Positions 56,055-64,000 of a DNA stretch of 64,000 bases are shown here, piece after piece. The stretch covers positions 62,001 through 126,000 of the forward strand of contig JARBUD010000003.1 in NCBI GenBank assembly GCA_029239875.1, given 5' to 3'. The DNA is from Xanthobacteraceae bacterium (lineage in GTDB: Bacteria > Pseudomonadota > Alphaproteobacteria > Rhizobiales > Xanthobacteraceae). The notes beneath the pieces are model-generated. The model made no database searches. It worked only from the letters and a program-made list of their open reading frames with translations, and was not told where the DNA came from. Position 1 is the stretch's first letter; each line of letters begins with the position of its first letter. Position numbers and translations under genes: made by a program.

Positions 56055-56711
56055 GTGACCAAACCCCGCGTGGCCATCCTCATCTCCGGCCGCGGCTCCA
56101 ACATGATGTCGCTGATCGAGGCGGCGAGCCGTCCGGGCTTCCCTGCCGAGATCGCCCTCGTCCTCTCCAACCGGCCCGACGCGCACGGCCTCGCCCGGGC
56201 GCAGGCCGCGGGCATCGCCACCCGCAGCCTCGACCACAAGGGCTTTGCCGACCGCGCGAGCTTCGACGCCGCGCTCGACGCGCTGCTGGTGGAGGAGCAG
56301 ATCGACCTCGTCTGCCTCGCCGGCTTCATGCGGCTGCTCACCGCCCCCTTCGTCGAGACCTGGGCGGGCAGGATGATCAACATACACCCCGCGCTGCTGC
56401 CGAGCTTCAAGGGCCTGCACACGCATGAGCGGGCGCTGGAGGAAGGCGTGAAGATCCACGGCTGCACGGTGCATTTCGTCACGCCTGAGATGGATGTCGG
56501 CCCGATCATCATGCAGGCTGCCGTGCCGGTGCTGGAGGGCGACACGCCGGACAGCCTCGGCGCCCGCGTGCTGGCGCAGGAGCACGTGATCTATCCGGCA
56601 GCGTTGCGCCTCGTCTGCGAGGGCCGGGCGAAGCTGGCGGGCGGGCGCGTCGTCATCGACGAGTTCGAGATCGCCCCGCCCGCGCTGATCGTGCCGCCGG
56701 CTGCTCGCTAG
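56055..56711 (+). CDS. purN: phosphoribosylglycinamide formyltransferase 1
   Basis: A 218-aa GAR transformylase using formyl-THF. It has the phosphate loop SGRGSNM, the catalytic Asn/His region MINIHPALLPSFKG, and Asp in VTPEMDVGPII. The start is a GTG at 56055 after GGGGCAGG. Its stop overlaps the stop of the convergent cyclase gene by 3 bases. Confidence 0.95.
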   Translation: MTKPRVAILISGRGSNMMSLIEAASRPGFPAEIALVLSNRPDAHGLARAQAAGIATRSLDHKGFADRASFDAALDALLVEEQIDLVCLAGFMRLLTAPFVETWAGRMINIHPALLPSFKGLHTHERALEEGVKIHGCTVHFVTPEMDVGPIIMQAAVPVLEGDTPDSLGARVLAQEHVIYPAALRLVCEGRAKLAGGRVVIDEFEIAPPALIVPPAAR

Positions 56712-57493
56712 TCGTAGAGAAACGCCACCACCCGCGCCGGCGCGGCGGAGGCGCCCTTCAGCCGCAGCGGGAAGACGGCGACGTCGAAGCCGTGCGCCGG
56801 CAGCGCGTCCAGCCCGCGCAGTTGCTCGATATGCCAATAGGGCTTGCGGCGGCCGACGAGGTGGCCAGCCCAGAACAGGTCGCCCCGCCCCTCCTCCTTG
56901 CTGCGACGGATCTGGTGGTGGAAGGGCAGGTCCCAGCCCCACTGGTCGATGCCCATCACCTTGGCGCCGCGGTCGATCAGCCATTCGGTGGCGGCCGGGC
57001 TCATGCCGGTGCCGCGCTTCCAGTAGTCGCGCGTGCCCTGCAGTACGTCACGACCCGTGCGGATGAGCGCGATGGTGCCCTCGCCAAGCGTGGCGCAGCT
57101 CGCGGCCAGCGCGGATTCGAGGTCGGCCACGCCGATCTCCTCGCCATCCGCCTTGTGGGTCATGTCGAAGACGATGCCGGGGCCGAACATCAGCTCCATT
57201 GGCATCTCCTCGATGGTCGGCAGCGTGCGGCCCTGCGCGTCCGTCGGGCCGTAGTGCCAGGGCGCATCGATATGGGTGGTGGCGTGCACGCCCATGCGGG
57301 TGATGGTGTCGTCCGCCCAGCCGGCGAAATCCTTCGGGAACAGCCGGAACGGCAGGCCGAGCAGGCGCACCAGCCAGCGCGCGCGGCCATGTGCGTGGTG
57401 CTTCATCTTCACCCGCATGAAGATTGGGTCGTCGGGATTCTCGGAGATTTCCTTCGAGAGATCGACGATACGCGACGGCCGGGCTCTACCCAT
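56708..57493 (-). CDS. cyclase/kynurenine-formamidase-family hydrolase
   Basis: A 261-aa metal hydrolase of the cyclase family. The motif HATTHIDAPWHYG contains the metal-binding His-x-x-x-His-x-Asp. A further SPAATEWLIDRGAKVMGIDQ follows in the C-terminal half. Members hydrolyse formamides or isatin-like amides. GAGGTG precedes the ATG at 57493. No tryptophan pathway gene is near, so the substrate is open. Confidence 0.83.
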   Translation of the reverse strand: MGRARPSRIVDLSKEISENPDDPIFMRVKMKHHAHGRARWLVRLLGLPFRLFPKDFAGWADDTITRMGVHATTHIDAPWHYGPTDAQGRTLPTIEEMPMELMFGPGIVFDMTHKADGEEIGVADLESALAASCATLGEGTIALIRTGRDVLQGTRDYWKRGTGMSPAATEWLIDRGAKVMGIDQWGWDLPFHHQIRRSKEEGRGDLFWAGHLVGRRKPYWHIEQLRGLDALPAHGFDVAVFPLRLKGASAAPARVVAFLYD

Positions 57494-57610
57494 AAGACAC
57501 CTCGAACGCTCTGGCCCCGGCCGTGGCGGATAAGGGAGATGTGTTTCAGGACGTTTTCAATTCGCACGCGGGCGGCGCGACTTTAGTCGGAAGCTCGGCA
57601 TCCCGAGGGC

Positions 57611-57694
57611 CGTCATGGCCGGGCTTGGCCCGGCCATCCACGCCTTTTACCGGACGAGAAGTCGTGGATGCCCGGCACAAGGCCGGGCATGACG
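57611..57694. repeat. palindromic intergenic repeat element
   Basis: Two imperfectly inverted arms (57611-57642, 57663-57694) begin CGTCATGGCC and end GGCATGACG. Each arm itself folds on GGCCGGGC-type repeats, with a 20-base centre. It is of the same general class as 44001-44108 but a different sequence family. It lies between two minus-strand genes. Confidence 0.75.
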
Positions 57695-57719
57695 GTGCAC
57701 AGGCGACGGCGCCCCTCCC

Positions 57720-59804
57720 TCAAGCCTTCCCGATCCGCACCCGGTTGTCGTGCAACGCGGCGCCGCCGAAGGGGGCGACGGGGTCGGCGCCGGTGAGGCT
57801 GTTGATGCCGCGCCCGCCCCGATGCGCCTTGTTCGGCCAGATCGACTCGGCCACCACCACGCCGCGCCGCAGGCCGTCGAACATTCTCGCGTGCAGCAAA
57901 ACCTCGCCGCGCGGGCTGGCGACGCGCACCAGTTCGCCTTCCTCCACGTCGAGCGCCGCCGCGTCGTCGGGATGGATCATCAGCTCCGGGCGCTTCTCGC
58001 GGGTGATCGAGCCCGGCGTCTCGGTGAAGCTGGAATTGAGGAAGGAGCGCGCCGGCGAGGTCACGAGGCGGAACGGATACTCTTCCGTCGCCTCCTCGAT
58101 CACCGCCCAGTGGTCCGGCCATTCCGGCATCGTCGCGTGCGGCCCGAAGCGGCCGGGCGCGGAGAACGGCACCTTGGCCCAGTCGGGCTTGAGCCGGAAC
58201 TTGCCGTCCGGCCAGGCGAAGCCCTTGAGGTAATGCGCGGTCTCGAAATCCGGCTGGATGTCGAGGAAGCGCTTCTCCTCCAGATCTTCCACCGTGCCGC
58301 GGCCGGTCGCCCGCAGCATCCAGTCGATGTGCTCACGCGGGCTCATATGGAAGCCCTGATGCTCGGCGCCGAGGCGCTCGGCCAGCGCGCAGATCACCTC
58401 GTGATTGGTGCGGCACTCACCCGGCGGATCGACCAGCTTGGGGCCGAGGATGACATATTGGTTGCCGCCGCCCTGATAGAGGTCGTCATGCTCGGTGAAC
58501 ATGGTCGCCGGCAGCACGATGTCCGCCATGCGCGCGGTCTCGGTCATGAACTGCTCGTGCACGGCGACGAACAGGTCCTCGCGGGCGAAGCCGCGCCGCA
58601 CCTTCTCCTGGTCGGGCGCGATCGAGACCGGATTGGTGTTCTGGATCAGCATGGCGGTCACCGGCGGACCGCCCAGCAGCGCCTCGGCATCGCCGGTGAG
58701 GATGTCGCCAATGCGCGACTGGTCGAGCTCGCGCGAGGTGACGCCCTTTATGTCGCGCCCCTCCACCATGCGCTTGTTCCAGCGATAGATGGCGCTGTTG
58801 GAGTGGAAGGCGCCGCCGCCCTCGTGCCGCCAGGCGCCGGTGACGGTCGGGATGCAGCTCACCGCATGCATCGCCACCGCGCCATTGCGCGAGCGGGTGA
58901 AGCCGTAGCCGGCGCGGATGAAGGTTTTCGGAGTCCGGCCAATGGCTTGCGCGAAGGCTTCGATCTCGTTTGCCGGCATGCCGGTGATCGCGGCCGCCCA
59001 TTCCGGCGTGCGGTCTTGAAGATGTGATTCAAGACCGGCTGAATCGTCAGCAAATTCAGCTAGATAGGCGCGGTCGGCGAAGCCGTCCCTGAACAGGACG
59101 TGCATGACCGCGCAGGCGAGCGCACCGTCCGTGCCGGGACGGATCAGTACCGGGATGTCCGCCTGTTCCATGGTCGGCGAGCGGTAGACGTCGACGACGG
59201 CGATCTTCGCCCCGCGCTCCTTCCGGGCGCGGGTGGCGTGGGCCATCACGTTGATCTGGGTTGAGACCGGGTTGGTGCCCCAGATCACCACGAGGTCGGA
59301 CTTGGCCATCTCGCGCGGGTCCGGCCCGGCGAGCCGGCCGGTGCCGGCAAGGAAGCCGCTCCAGGCCGGGTTGACGCAGATCGAGGAGAAGAAGCGCGAA
59401 TAGTTCTTGGCGTGGGTCAGCCGGTTGATGCCGTCGCGCATCACCAGCCCCATGGTGCCGGCATAGTAATAGGGCCACACCGCCTCCGGCCCGTGCTCCC
59501 GCTCGGCTTCTCCGAACCGGTGGGCGATCTCGTCCAGCGCCTCGTCCCAGGAGATCGGTGCGAAGGTGCCCTCGCCCTTCACGCCTGTGCGGCGCAGCGG
59601 CTGCGTCAGCCGGTCAGGATGGTTGGCACGCTCGGCATAGCGGGCGACCTTGGCGCAGATGATTCCGGCGGTGAAGCTGTTGTCACGCGAGCCGCGCACC
59701 CGCCCGATGCGCCCGCCCGAGATGTCGATCTCCAGCGCGCAGGTCGAGGGGCAGTCATGCGGGCAGGCAGAATAGCCAGTGCGGACAGGTGTATGCTGAT
59801 TCAT
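57720..59804 (-). CDS. molybdopterin-dependent oxidoreductase, DMSO-reductase family
   Basis: A 694-aa Mo/W-bisMGD enzyme. The N-terminal Fe4S4 site is CPHDCPSTC with a fourth Cys in GIICAK. The Mo-ligand region is near SSICVNPAWSG, and the cofactor region is VVIWGTNPVSTQINV. The C-terminal domain starts near FRLVTSPARSFLNSSF. No twin-arginine signal is seen, so it is cytoplasmic. No electron-transfer subunit is adjacent. Candidate starts are 59804, with GGAG about 10 bases upstream, and 59825. Confidence 0.88.
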   Translation of the reverse strand: MNQHTPVRTGYSACPHDCPSTCALEIDISGGRIGRVRGSRDNSFTAGIICAKVARYAERANHPDRLTQPLRRTGVKGEGTFAPISWDEALDEIAHRFGEAEREHGPEAVWPYYYAGTMGLVMRDGINRLTHAKNYSRFFSSICVNPAWSGFLAGTGRLAGPDPREMAKSDLVVIWGTNPVSTQINVMAHATRARKERGAKIAVVDVYRSPTMEQADIPVLIRPGTDGALACAVMHVLFRDGFADRAYLAEFADDSAGLESHLQDRTPEWAAAITGMPANEIEAFAQAIGRTPKTFIRAGYGFTRSRNGAVAMHAVSCIPTVTGAWRHEGGGAFHSNSAIYRWNKRMVEGRDIKGVTSRELDQSRIGDILTGDAEALLGGPPVTAMLIQNTNPVSIAPDQEKVRRGFAREDLFVAVHEQFMTETARMADIVLPATMFTEHDDLYQGGGNQYVILGPKLVDPPGECRTNHEVICALAERLGAEHQGFHMSPREHIDWMLRATGRGTVEDLEEKRFLDIQPDFETAHYLKGFAWPDGKFRLKPDWAKVPFSAPGRFGPHATMPEWPDHWAVIEEATEEYPFRLVTSPARSFLNSSFTETPGSITREKRPELMIHPDDAAALDVEEGELVRVASPRGEVLLHARMFDGLRRGVVVAESIWPNKAHRGGRGINSLTGADPVAPFGGAALHDNRVRIGKA
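59011..59060. repeat. two inverted repeats inside the molybdopterin enzyme gene
   Basis: CGGTCTTGAA / TTCAAGACCG (59011-59020, 59028-59037) is a perfect 10-bp hairpin stem with a 7-base loop. Directly after it, GCTGAA / TTCAGC (59038-59043, 59055-59060) gives a 6-bp stem. The segment is lower in GC than its surroundings yet keeps the reading frame. Confidence 0.5.
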
Positions 59805-59873
59805 GAAAAAGCGCTCCGCCACCATCGTAGCGGAGCGCTCAGTCGTTTTACACCCGCAGCGGGAAGGTCGGCC

Positions 59874-60620
59874 TCAGTGGGCCGGAGCTTCCGTGCGGCG
59901 GCTCTTCACCACCCAGCCGAAGGCGATCACGAAGGCGGCGCCGACGACGGCCGCGAGGTAGTGCGGCAGCGCGGACGGCTTCAGCCCCACCGGATCCTCG
60001 GGATCGGCGATGGTCTCGACGAGGTTGGGCGCCATGCCCTGCATCGTCTCGAGGACCACCTTGTCGCTCACCAGCATCTCGCCAGCGATCCAGCCGAGCA
60101 GCGCGGCGCCGAACCAGACCAGGATCGGGAAGCGCGAGATCAGCTTCAGGATCAGCTGCGACCCGAAGATGATCAGCGGGATGGTGAGGAGCAGGCCGAA
60201 GATGAACAGCTCGGCATGGCCGCGCGCCGCGGCGGCGATGGCGACCACGTTGTCGAGGCTCATCACCGCGTCGGCGATGGCGATGGTGCGCACGGCCTTC
60301 CACAGGCTGTCGGCGCTTTCCACGTGATGGCCGCCCTCACCGCCCTCTTCGAGCACCAGCTTGATGGCGATCCAGAACAGCAGCAGCGCGCCGACGACCT
60401 TGAGAAACGGCACGCCGAGCAGGAAGGAGACCGCCAGGGCGAACAGGATGCGCAGGCCGACCGCCGCGCCGGCGCCCAGCAGGATGCCCCATTTGCGCTG
60501 CTTCTCGGGCAGCGAGCGGCAGGCAAGCGCGATGACGACTGCGTTATCGCCGGAGAGCAGCAGGTCGATCCAGATGATCTGGAGCAGCGCGACCCAGAAG
60601 ACAGGGCTAGTGAAATCCAT
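59874..60620 (-). CDS. TerC/YjbE-family membrane protein, copy 1
   Basis: A 248-aa membrane protein of the TerC/Alx/YjbE family with about seven hydrophobic segments. The family metal-site Asp motifs are LLSGDNAVVIALACRSLP near residue 22 and MSLDNVVAIAAAA near 120. Members export Mn2+ or support metal loading of exported proteins. About 176 bases after copy 2; a terminator lies between, so it has its own promoter. Confidence 0.87.
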   Translation of the reverse strand: MDFTSPVFWVALLQIIWIDLLLSGDNAVVIALACRSLPEKQRKWGILLGAGAAVGLRILFALAVSFLLGVPFLKVVGALLLFWIAIKLVLEEGGEGGHHVESADSLWKAVRTIAIADAVMSLDNVVAIAAAARGHAELFIFGLLLTIPLIIFGSQLILKLISRFPILVWFGAALLGWIAGEMLVSDKVVLETMQGMAPNLVETIADPEDPVGLKPSALPHYLAAVVGAAFVIAFGWVVKSRRTEAPAH

Positions 60621-60734
60621 CGTTTCCTCTCAGCTCATCGAAAAGGTTAGTCCGTGGCGAGGGAAGTTCCAGTCCCTTGGCGCGCTTTCTCTGGCATACC
60701 TTATTAAGTAGGCCAACTTCAGGCTCCTGAACCG

Positions 60735-60766
60735 AAAGCGCCCGCGACGTGCGAGGTCGCGGGCGC
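60735..60766 (-). terminator. terminator of TerC copy 2
   Basis: A perfect 11-bp stem GCGCCCGCGAC / GTCGCGGGCGC (60738-60748, 60756-60766) with a 7-base loop, followed by TTT on the minus strand. It lies 31 bases after the copy 2 stop. Confidence 0.8.
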
Positions 60767-60796
60767 ACCGGCGGGAGGGAACATCCAGCCAGGCGG

Positions 60797-61495
60797 TCAG
60801 TGCGTTTCCGCGGAGTGCGCGGTGCGACGCATGCGGCCCAGCGTCCAGCCGATGCCCACGACCAGCACCGCGCCAAGCGCTGCGGCGACGTACTCGAAGT
60901 GATGCACGACGGTCTCGCCGAAATATTCCAGCACCTTGATGTCGGAGACGAACATCTCGCCGGCGACCCAGCCGAGCAGCGCCGCGCCGGCCCAGACCAG
61001 GACCGGGAAGCGCGAGAGCAGGCTCATGATCAGCGCCGCGCCGGCGATGATCATCGGGATCGAGATGACGAGGCCGATGACGATGAGCGTCCAGTTGCCG
61101 TCCGCCACCGCGGCGATGGCAACGACGTTGTCGAGGCTCATGACGAGGTCGGCGACGGCGATCGTGCCTACGGCCCGCCACAAGCTGTCATGCGCGGCGA
61201 CGCCGCCTTCCTCGCCCTCTTCCGGCAGCACCAGGTCGACCGCGATGTAGAGCAGCGCCAGCGAGCCGACGATGCGCAGCCAGGGCAGGCCGAGCAGCAC
61301 GGCGATGATGGCGGTGAACACCACGCGCATGGCGACGGCGACGCCGGCGCCTAGGATCATGCCGGTGCGGCGCATGCGGTCGGGGAGCGACCGGCAGGCC
61401 ATGGCGATGACCACGGCGTTGTCGCCCGACAACAGCACGTTGATCCAGATGATCTTCAGGAGTGCCAGCCAGAAAAGCGGCTCAAGGTAGCTCAT
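60797..61495 (-). CDS. TerC/YjbE-family membrane protein, copy 2
   Basis: A 232-aa paralogue of the neighbouring protein with the same motifs (NVLLSGDNAVVIAMACRSLP, MSLDNVVAIAA) and about seven membrane segments. It is a tandem duplicate that has diverged. The stretch upstream is long (over 300 bases) and contains a two-tier hairpin. Metal export, probably manganese, is the likely role. Confidence 0.87.
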   Translation of the reverse strand: MSYLEPLFWLALLKIIWINVLLSGDNAVVIAMACRSLPDRMRRTGMILGAGVAVAMRVVFTAIIAVLLGLPWLRIVGSLALLYIAVDLVLPEEGEEGGVAAHDSLWRAVGTIAVADLVMSLDNVVAIAAVADGNWTLIVIGLVISIPMIIAGAALIMSLLSRFPVLVWAGAALLGWVAGEMFVSDIKVLEYFGETVVHHFEYVAAALGAVLVVGIGWTLGRMRRTAHSAETH

Positions 61496-61806
61496 GTTCT
61501 CGTTCCCTCACCTCCCGCCCCTGTGCGGACGAGACAAAGATATGGTGTCGTTCGGCGTTGGCGCGCCGTGCTACGGTGAGGCAAGAGGAGGTGGCTCCGG
61601 CGGGCCCACTCCCGGGCGCTCTTGGCGCGCCATTAAGGCAATCCCCGCTGCGGGCCACTTCTCCGTGGCCGGACCCCCGCAGCGCATCCGCGCAACATAC
61701 ATAATAATCTATGAGGTGGCCAAGGGGTCGCGGGGCAATAGGCCGCATTTTTCCTGAAATTGCTGTGCTGCGAGCGCACGCAATCTGTGCTGCTCCGCAA
61801 AAGAAA
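61496..61806. other. long leader/intergenic region upstream of TerC copy 2
   Basis: No gene is convincing here. The clearest structure is a nested hairpin at 61647-61683: GCTGCG / CGCAGC outside and GGCCAC / GTGGCC inside. TerC-family genes are often preceded by the manganese riboswitch yybP-ykoY, but I could not recognise its conserved core. Confidence 0.35.
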
Positions 61807-61833
61807 CGCCCCGCCGGGAGACCCGACGGGGCG
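61807..61833 (-). terminator. terminator of ndk
   Basis: CGCCCCG / CGGGGCG arms (61807-61813, 61827-61833), extended by three inner pairs, are followed on the minus strand by TTTCTTTT. It lies 38 bases after the ndk stop. Confidence 0.8.
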
Positions 61834-61870
61834 CAAACTCAGCGGAAGACGCAGCGAAGACTGCGCCGCG

Positions 61871-62293
61871 TCAGCCGACGATCTCGTTGCCCGAGAAGAA
61901 CTGGGCGATCTCGATCTGGGCGTTCTCGGCGCTGTCCGAGCCATGCGCCGAATTCTCGCCGACCGAAAGGGCGAAATCCTTGCGGATGGTGCCCTCGGCC
62001 GCGTTGGCCGGGTTGGTCGCGCCCATCACTTCGCGATACTTCGCGACAGCGTTCTCACCTTCGAGCACCTGCACCACGATCGGGCCGGAGATCATGAAGT
62101 CGACGAGCTCGCCGAAGAACGGGCGCTCCTTGTGCACCGCGTAGAAGGTCTCGGCCTGGCCGCGGGTCAGCAGGATGCGCTTCTGCGCGACGATGCGCAG
62201 GCCCGCCTTCTCGATATAGGCGTTGATGGCGCCCGTGAGATTGCGCTGGGTCGCGTCGGGCTTGAGGATCGAAAAGGTGCGCTCGAGCGCCAT
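61871..62293 (-). CDS. ndk: nucleoside diphosphate kinase
   Basis: A 140-aa kinase that balances NTP pools. It has the N-terminal [15 protein letters not shown], and the phosphorylated His is in the NSAHGSDS motif. Length is exactly typical. The ATG at 62293 follows AGGAAAAG. Confidence 0.96.
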   Translation of the reverse strand: MALERTFSILKPDATQRNLTGAINAYIEKAGLRIVAQKRILLTRGQAETFYAVHKERPFFGELVDFMISGPIVVQVLEGENAVAKYREVMGATNPANAAEGTIRKDFALSVGENSAHGSDSAENAQIEIAQFFSGNEIVG

Positions 62294-62520
62294 GGTTCTT
62301 TTCCTGAAAGCAGTAGGGAGCGTGGGTTCGCCCGGGCTTATAGCGGCGCCTCCCGATCCCGACAAGATGAGCATCGGCGCGGCGCTTTCCCATCCCTGCC
62401 GATGCAGCCGATCACAACGCCGTGCGGGTAGGTAAGGACCTCCATTGCGGAGGAACCGCTTCGGGGCCATTTGCTTGTCGGACCAAATGGTCGGTCGGGT
62501 CGCAGTAGCGGAAGGCAAAG

Positions 62521-62736
62521 ATGAAGAAGGTCGTCATCGCCGTATTCGGCGTTGCAGCGGTTCTGGTCGGCTTTGCCGCCCTGCCGTTCCTCACCGTGGC
62601 CGACGCGACCACCGGCACCCTTTACGGGCCGGCGCGTCCGCAAGGCTACCAGACCTGCTTCATGGAGCGCCGCGCGGTCTTCACCGACGGCGCCCCGCGC
62701 ATGGTGCGCGAGCGCCGCTGCGTATTCGCCGAATAA
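62521..62736 (+). CDS. small exported protein with a Cys pair, copy 1
   Basis: A 71-aa protein I cannot name. A hydrophobic N-terminal segment (about residues 4-27) is a signal peptide or anchor, and GGAAGG precedes the ATG. The C-terminal part has two Cys separated by 20 residues: [18 protein letters not shown] then RRC. The protein at 62988 shares this plan, including Cys-x-Met, Asp-Gly and Arg-Met-Val. Periplasmic location with a disulfide is inferred. Confidence 0.7.
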   Translation: MKKVVIAVFGVAAVLVGFAALPFLTVADATTGTLYGPARPQGYQTCFMERRAVFTDGAPRMVRERRCVFAE

Positions 62737-62789
62737 ACCTGATCACGACTTCATGAACGGGTCTTGGAACTTTACCGGCGATGCGCACG

Positions 62790-62805
62790 TTAAGGACACG
62801 TTAAC
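62790..62805. promoter_or_regulatory. CtrA binding site
   Basis: TTAAGGACACGTTAAC fits the full CtrA consensus TTAA-N7-TTAAC exactly. It lies about 180 bases upstream of the small gene at 62988. In alphaproteobacteria CtrA is the cell-cycle master regulator. Confidence 0.6.
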
Positions 62806-62987
62806 GGATCGGATTGAGGCAAACACGTATGAACGAACGCGTATTGTTTCGTTCCGCTGTGCAGGCCACGAATAGCGGCAGCACAGGCGAGCATGTGGCC
62901 CCTGTGTCCCGTTCTGCAGTCGAGAGTGAATTGATGAAGGTTTAGAACGCCGGTGGCCCGTCCACCGGGTGGTGGGTGAGGTCGCGC

Positions 62988-63206
62988 ATGTTCAAGACCG
63001 TTGTCATCAGCGCAGTTGCTGCCGCCATGGGCTTTGCAGTCCTGTTCATGGGCGCGGCATCCGCCACGGGATATTTCAAGCGTCAGGCGCCGGTCGCCAC
63101 GGTCGAGATTCCGGCCGAGCCCGTTGCTGGTGACTGTGTAATGCAGAGCCGCTGGATGAGCGACGCGGGCCGGATGGTCCAGGTAGAGCGCGCGGTCTGC
63201 TACTGA
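62988..63206 (+). CDS. small exported protein with a Cys pair, copy 2
   Basis: A 72-aa relative of the protein at 62521. The signal or anchor segment is TVVISAVAAAMGFAVLFMG. The C-terminal part contains Cys-x-Met, then DAGRMVQVERAVC; again 20 residues separate the two Cys. The ATG at 62988 has GTGAGG upstream; a GTG at 62976 is an alternative. A strong terminator follows at 63273. Confidence 0.72.
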   Translation: MFKTVVISAVAAAMGFAVLFMGAASATGYFKRQAPVATVEIPAEPVAGDCVMQSRWMSDAGRMVQVERAVCY

Positions 63207-63272
63207 GTTTCAAGGTTTCACGGCTCGGCTCGCGGCATCCCCACTCCCCCAAGCCCCACGCGAGCCAATAAA

Positions 63273-63310
63273 GCCCCGGCTCCTCCCCCAGGGAGCCGGG
63301 GCACCTTTTT
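63273..63310 (+). terminator. rho-independent terminator of the small exported gene
   Basis: A perfect 11-bp stem GCCCCGGCTCC / GGAGCCGGGGC (63273-63283, 63292-63302) with an 8-base loop is followed by CTTTTT. Confidence 0.88.
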
Positions 63311-63439
63311 GACCCCCTTCGCAGATGAACATCAGCCAACGGCGCGTTCAGCCGCCGTTGCGCCGGCGCGGGCATGATGGGCGCATCCGGCAACGGATGG
63401 CCGAGCGCCGGCCGTTCCCGCCGACCCGGACGGCACTCG

Positions 63440-63476
63440 AAAAACCCCGGCCCTGCTCCTCGCAGGACCGGGGTTT
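63440..63476 (-). terminator. terminator of aqpZ
   Basis: AAACCCCGG / CCGGGGTTT arms (63442-63450, 63468-63476), plus a 4-bp inner stem, are followed on the minus strand by a T-run. It lies 28 bases past the aqpZ stop. Confidence 0.85.
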
Positions 63477-63504
63477 ATTGCGTCACGGTCGCCTTTTGCC
63501 GCCG

Positions 63505-64000
63505 TCAGTCCTCGAGCACCTTGGCCTTGAACAGGAGGCCGGCGATCAGCGCGCCGAGCGGCGGGATCACCACGAACAGCCAGAGCTGCTCCAGCGCCCG
63601 GCCGCCCACGAACAGGGCCGGACCGATGCTGCGCGCCGGATTGACCGACACGCCGGTCGCCGGGATGAACACGATATGGATCAGCACCAGCGTCAGGCCG
63701 ATGGCGAGGCCCGCCACCGGCGTGGTGCCGGCCTTGCTGGTCGCGCCGAGGATGACCACGAGGAACACGAAGGTGCCGACCAGCTCGGCGATGATCGCGG
63801 TGGAGAGGCCGAAATTGCGGCCGTAGCCCTCGCCCCAGCCATTCTGGCCAAGGCCGGCCGTCGCGATGTCGAAGCCCCCGATCTTGCCGGACATGATGAG
63901 GTAGAGCAGCGCCGCGCCGCCGATGCCGCCAAGCACCTGCGCCACGATGTAGCCGACGAGGTCGCCGACGGAGAGCCGGCCCGCGGCCCAAACGCCGACG
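63505..64000 (-). CDS. aqpZ: aquaporin Z, 3' part (cut by the window edge)
   Basis: The C-terminal 165 codons of a major intrinsic protein; the gene continues beyond position 64000. The visible part contains YIVAQVLGGIGG, a long membrane segment at TFVFLVVILGATS, and the second NPA motif with selectivity-filter Arg in VNPARSIGPALF. It forms a water channel in the inner membrane. The first NPA and the start lie outside the window. Confidence 0.9.
   Translation of the reverse strand, partial: VGVWAAGRLSVGDLVGYIVAQVLGGIGGAALLYLIMSGKIGGFDIATAGLGQNGWGEGYGRNFGLSTAIIAELVGTFVFLVVILGATSKAGTTPVAGLAIGLTLVLIHIVFIPATGVSVNPARSIGPALFVGGRALEQLWLFVVIPPLGALIAGLLFKAKVLED

Noticed and set aside
61496-61806. Manganese riboswitch (yybP-ykoY) ahead of TerC copy 2
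   Set aside because: The context is right and there is structure, but the conserved core was not found by eye. It is left as a check rather than a call.

Overview
The window is GC-rich chromosomal DNA from an alphaproteobacterium, most likely of the order Hyphomicrobiales and perhaps close to Xanthobacteraceae. The family assignment is an inference. The supporting signs are dense high-GC3 coding, an hdaA/ppk/ppx/rnd/DUF992/aspS neighbourhood, a predicted non-discriminating AspRS, a perfect CtrA box (TTAA-N7-TTAAC) and two palindromic intergenic repeat units. No rRNA, tRNA, CRISPR array or insertion sequence was seen.

Left part, about 0.2-37.8 kb: four catabolic modules, each with its own importer or regulator. 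(1) 230-8042: a spermidine/putrescine-type ABC importer, a fused enoyl-CoA hydratase/3-hydroxyacyl-CoA dehydrogenase, and an acyl-CoA ligase of the CaiC kind. (2) 8211-17668: a LacI-type regulator, a second PotABCD-type importer, an M24 creatinase/aminopeptidase-fold hydrolase, a PLP decarboxylase/lyase-fold enzyme, a SnoaL-fold protein and an amidase. The promoters of this module share a GAAACGTTTC palindrome. (3) 17788-26394: a TRAP importer, aldehyde and Zn alcohol dehydrogenases, a class III CoA-transferase, a CitE/HpcH-type lyase and a LysR regulator in one run of minus-strand genes. The gene set suggests oxidation of an alcohol or aldehyde to an acid, CoA activation, then C-C cleavage. 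(4) 26606-37798: a GntR/FCD regulator, a polar amino-acid-type ABC importer, a luciferase-like monooxygenase with flavin reductase, RidA, an SMP-30 lactonase, an aldo/keto reductase, two SDRs and an L-threonate-dehydrogenase-like enzyme. A GATTATCTACAATC element occurs in mirrored copies at its divergent promoters, and a variant precedes the regulator gene.

Right part, about 38-64 kb: mostly core genes. They are a GFA-family protein, two cold-shock genes, NADP-malic enzyme, a large exported protein of unknown function, aspS, DUF992, rnd, ppx, ppk, hdaA, an AI-2E-type permease, benE, purM-purN, a cyclase-family hydrolase, a molybdopterin oxidoreductase, two TerC paralogues, ndk, two small exported Cys-pair proteins, and the 3' part of aqpZ cut by the window edge. 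Strong hairpin terminators separate many of these units.

The best candidates for undescribed biology are modules 2 and 4, whose enzyme combinations match no complete pathway I can name and whose regulators have readable candidate operators.
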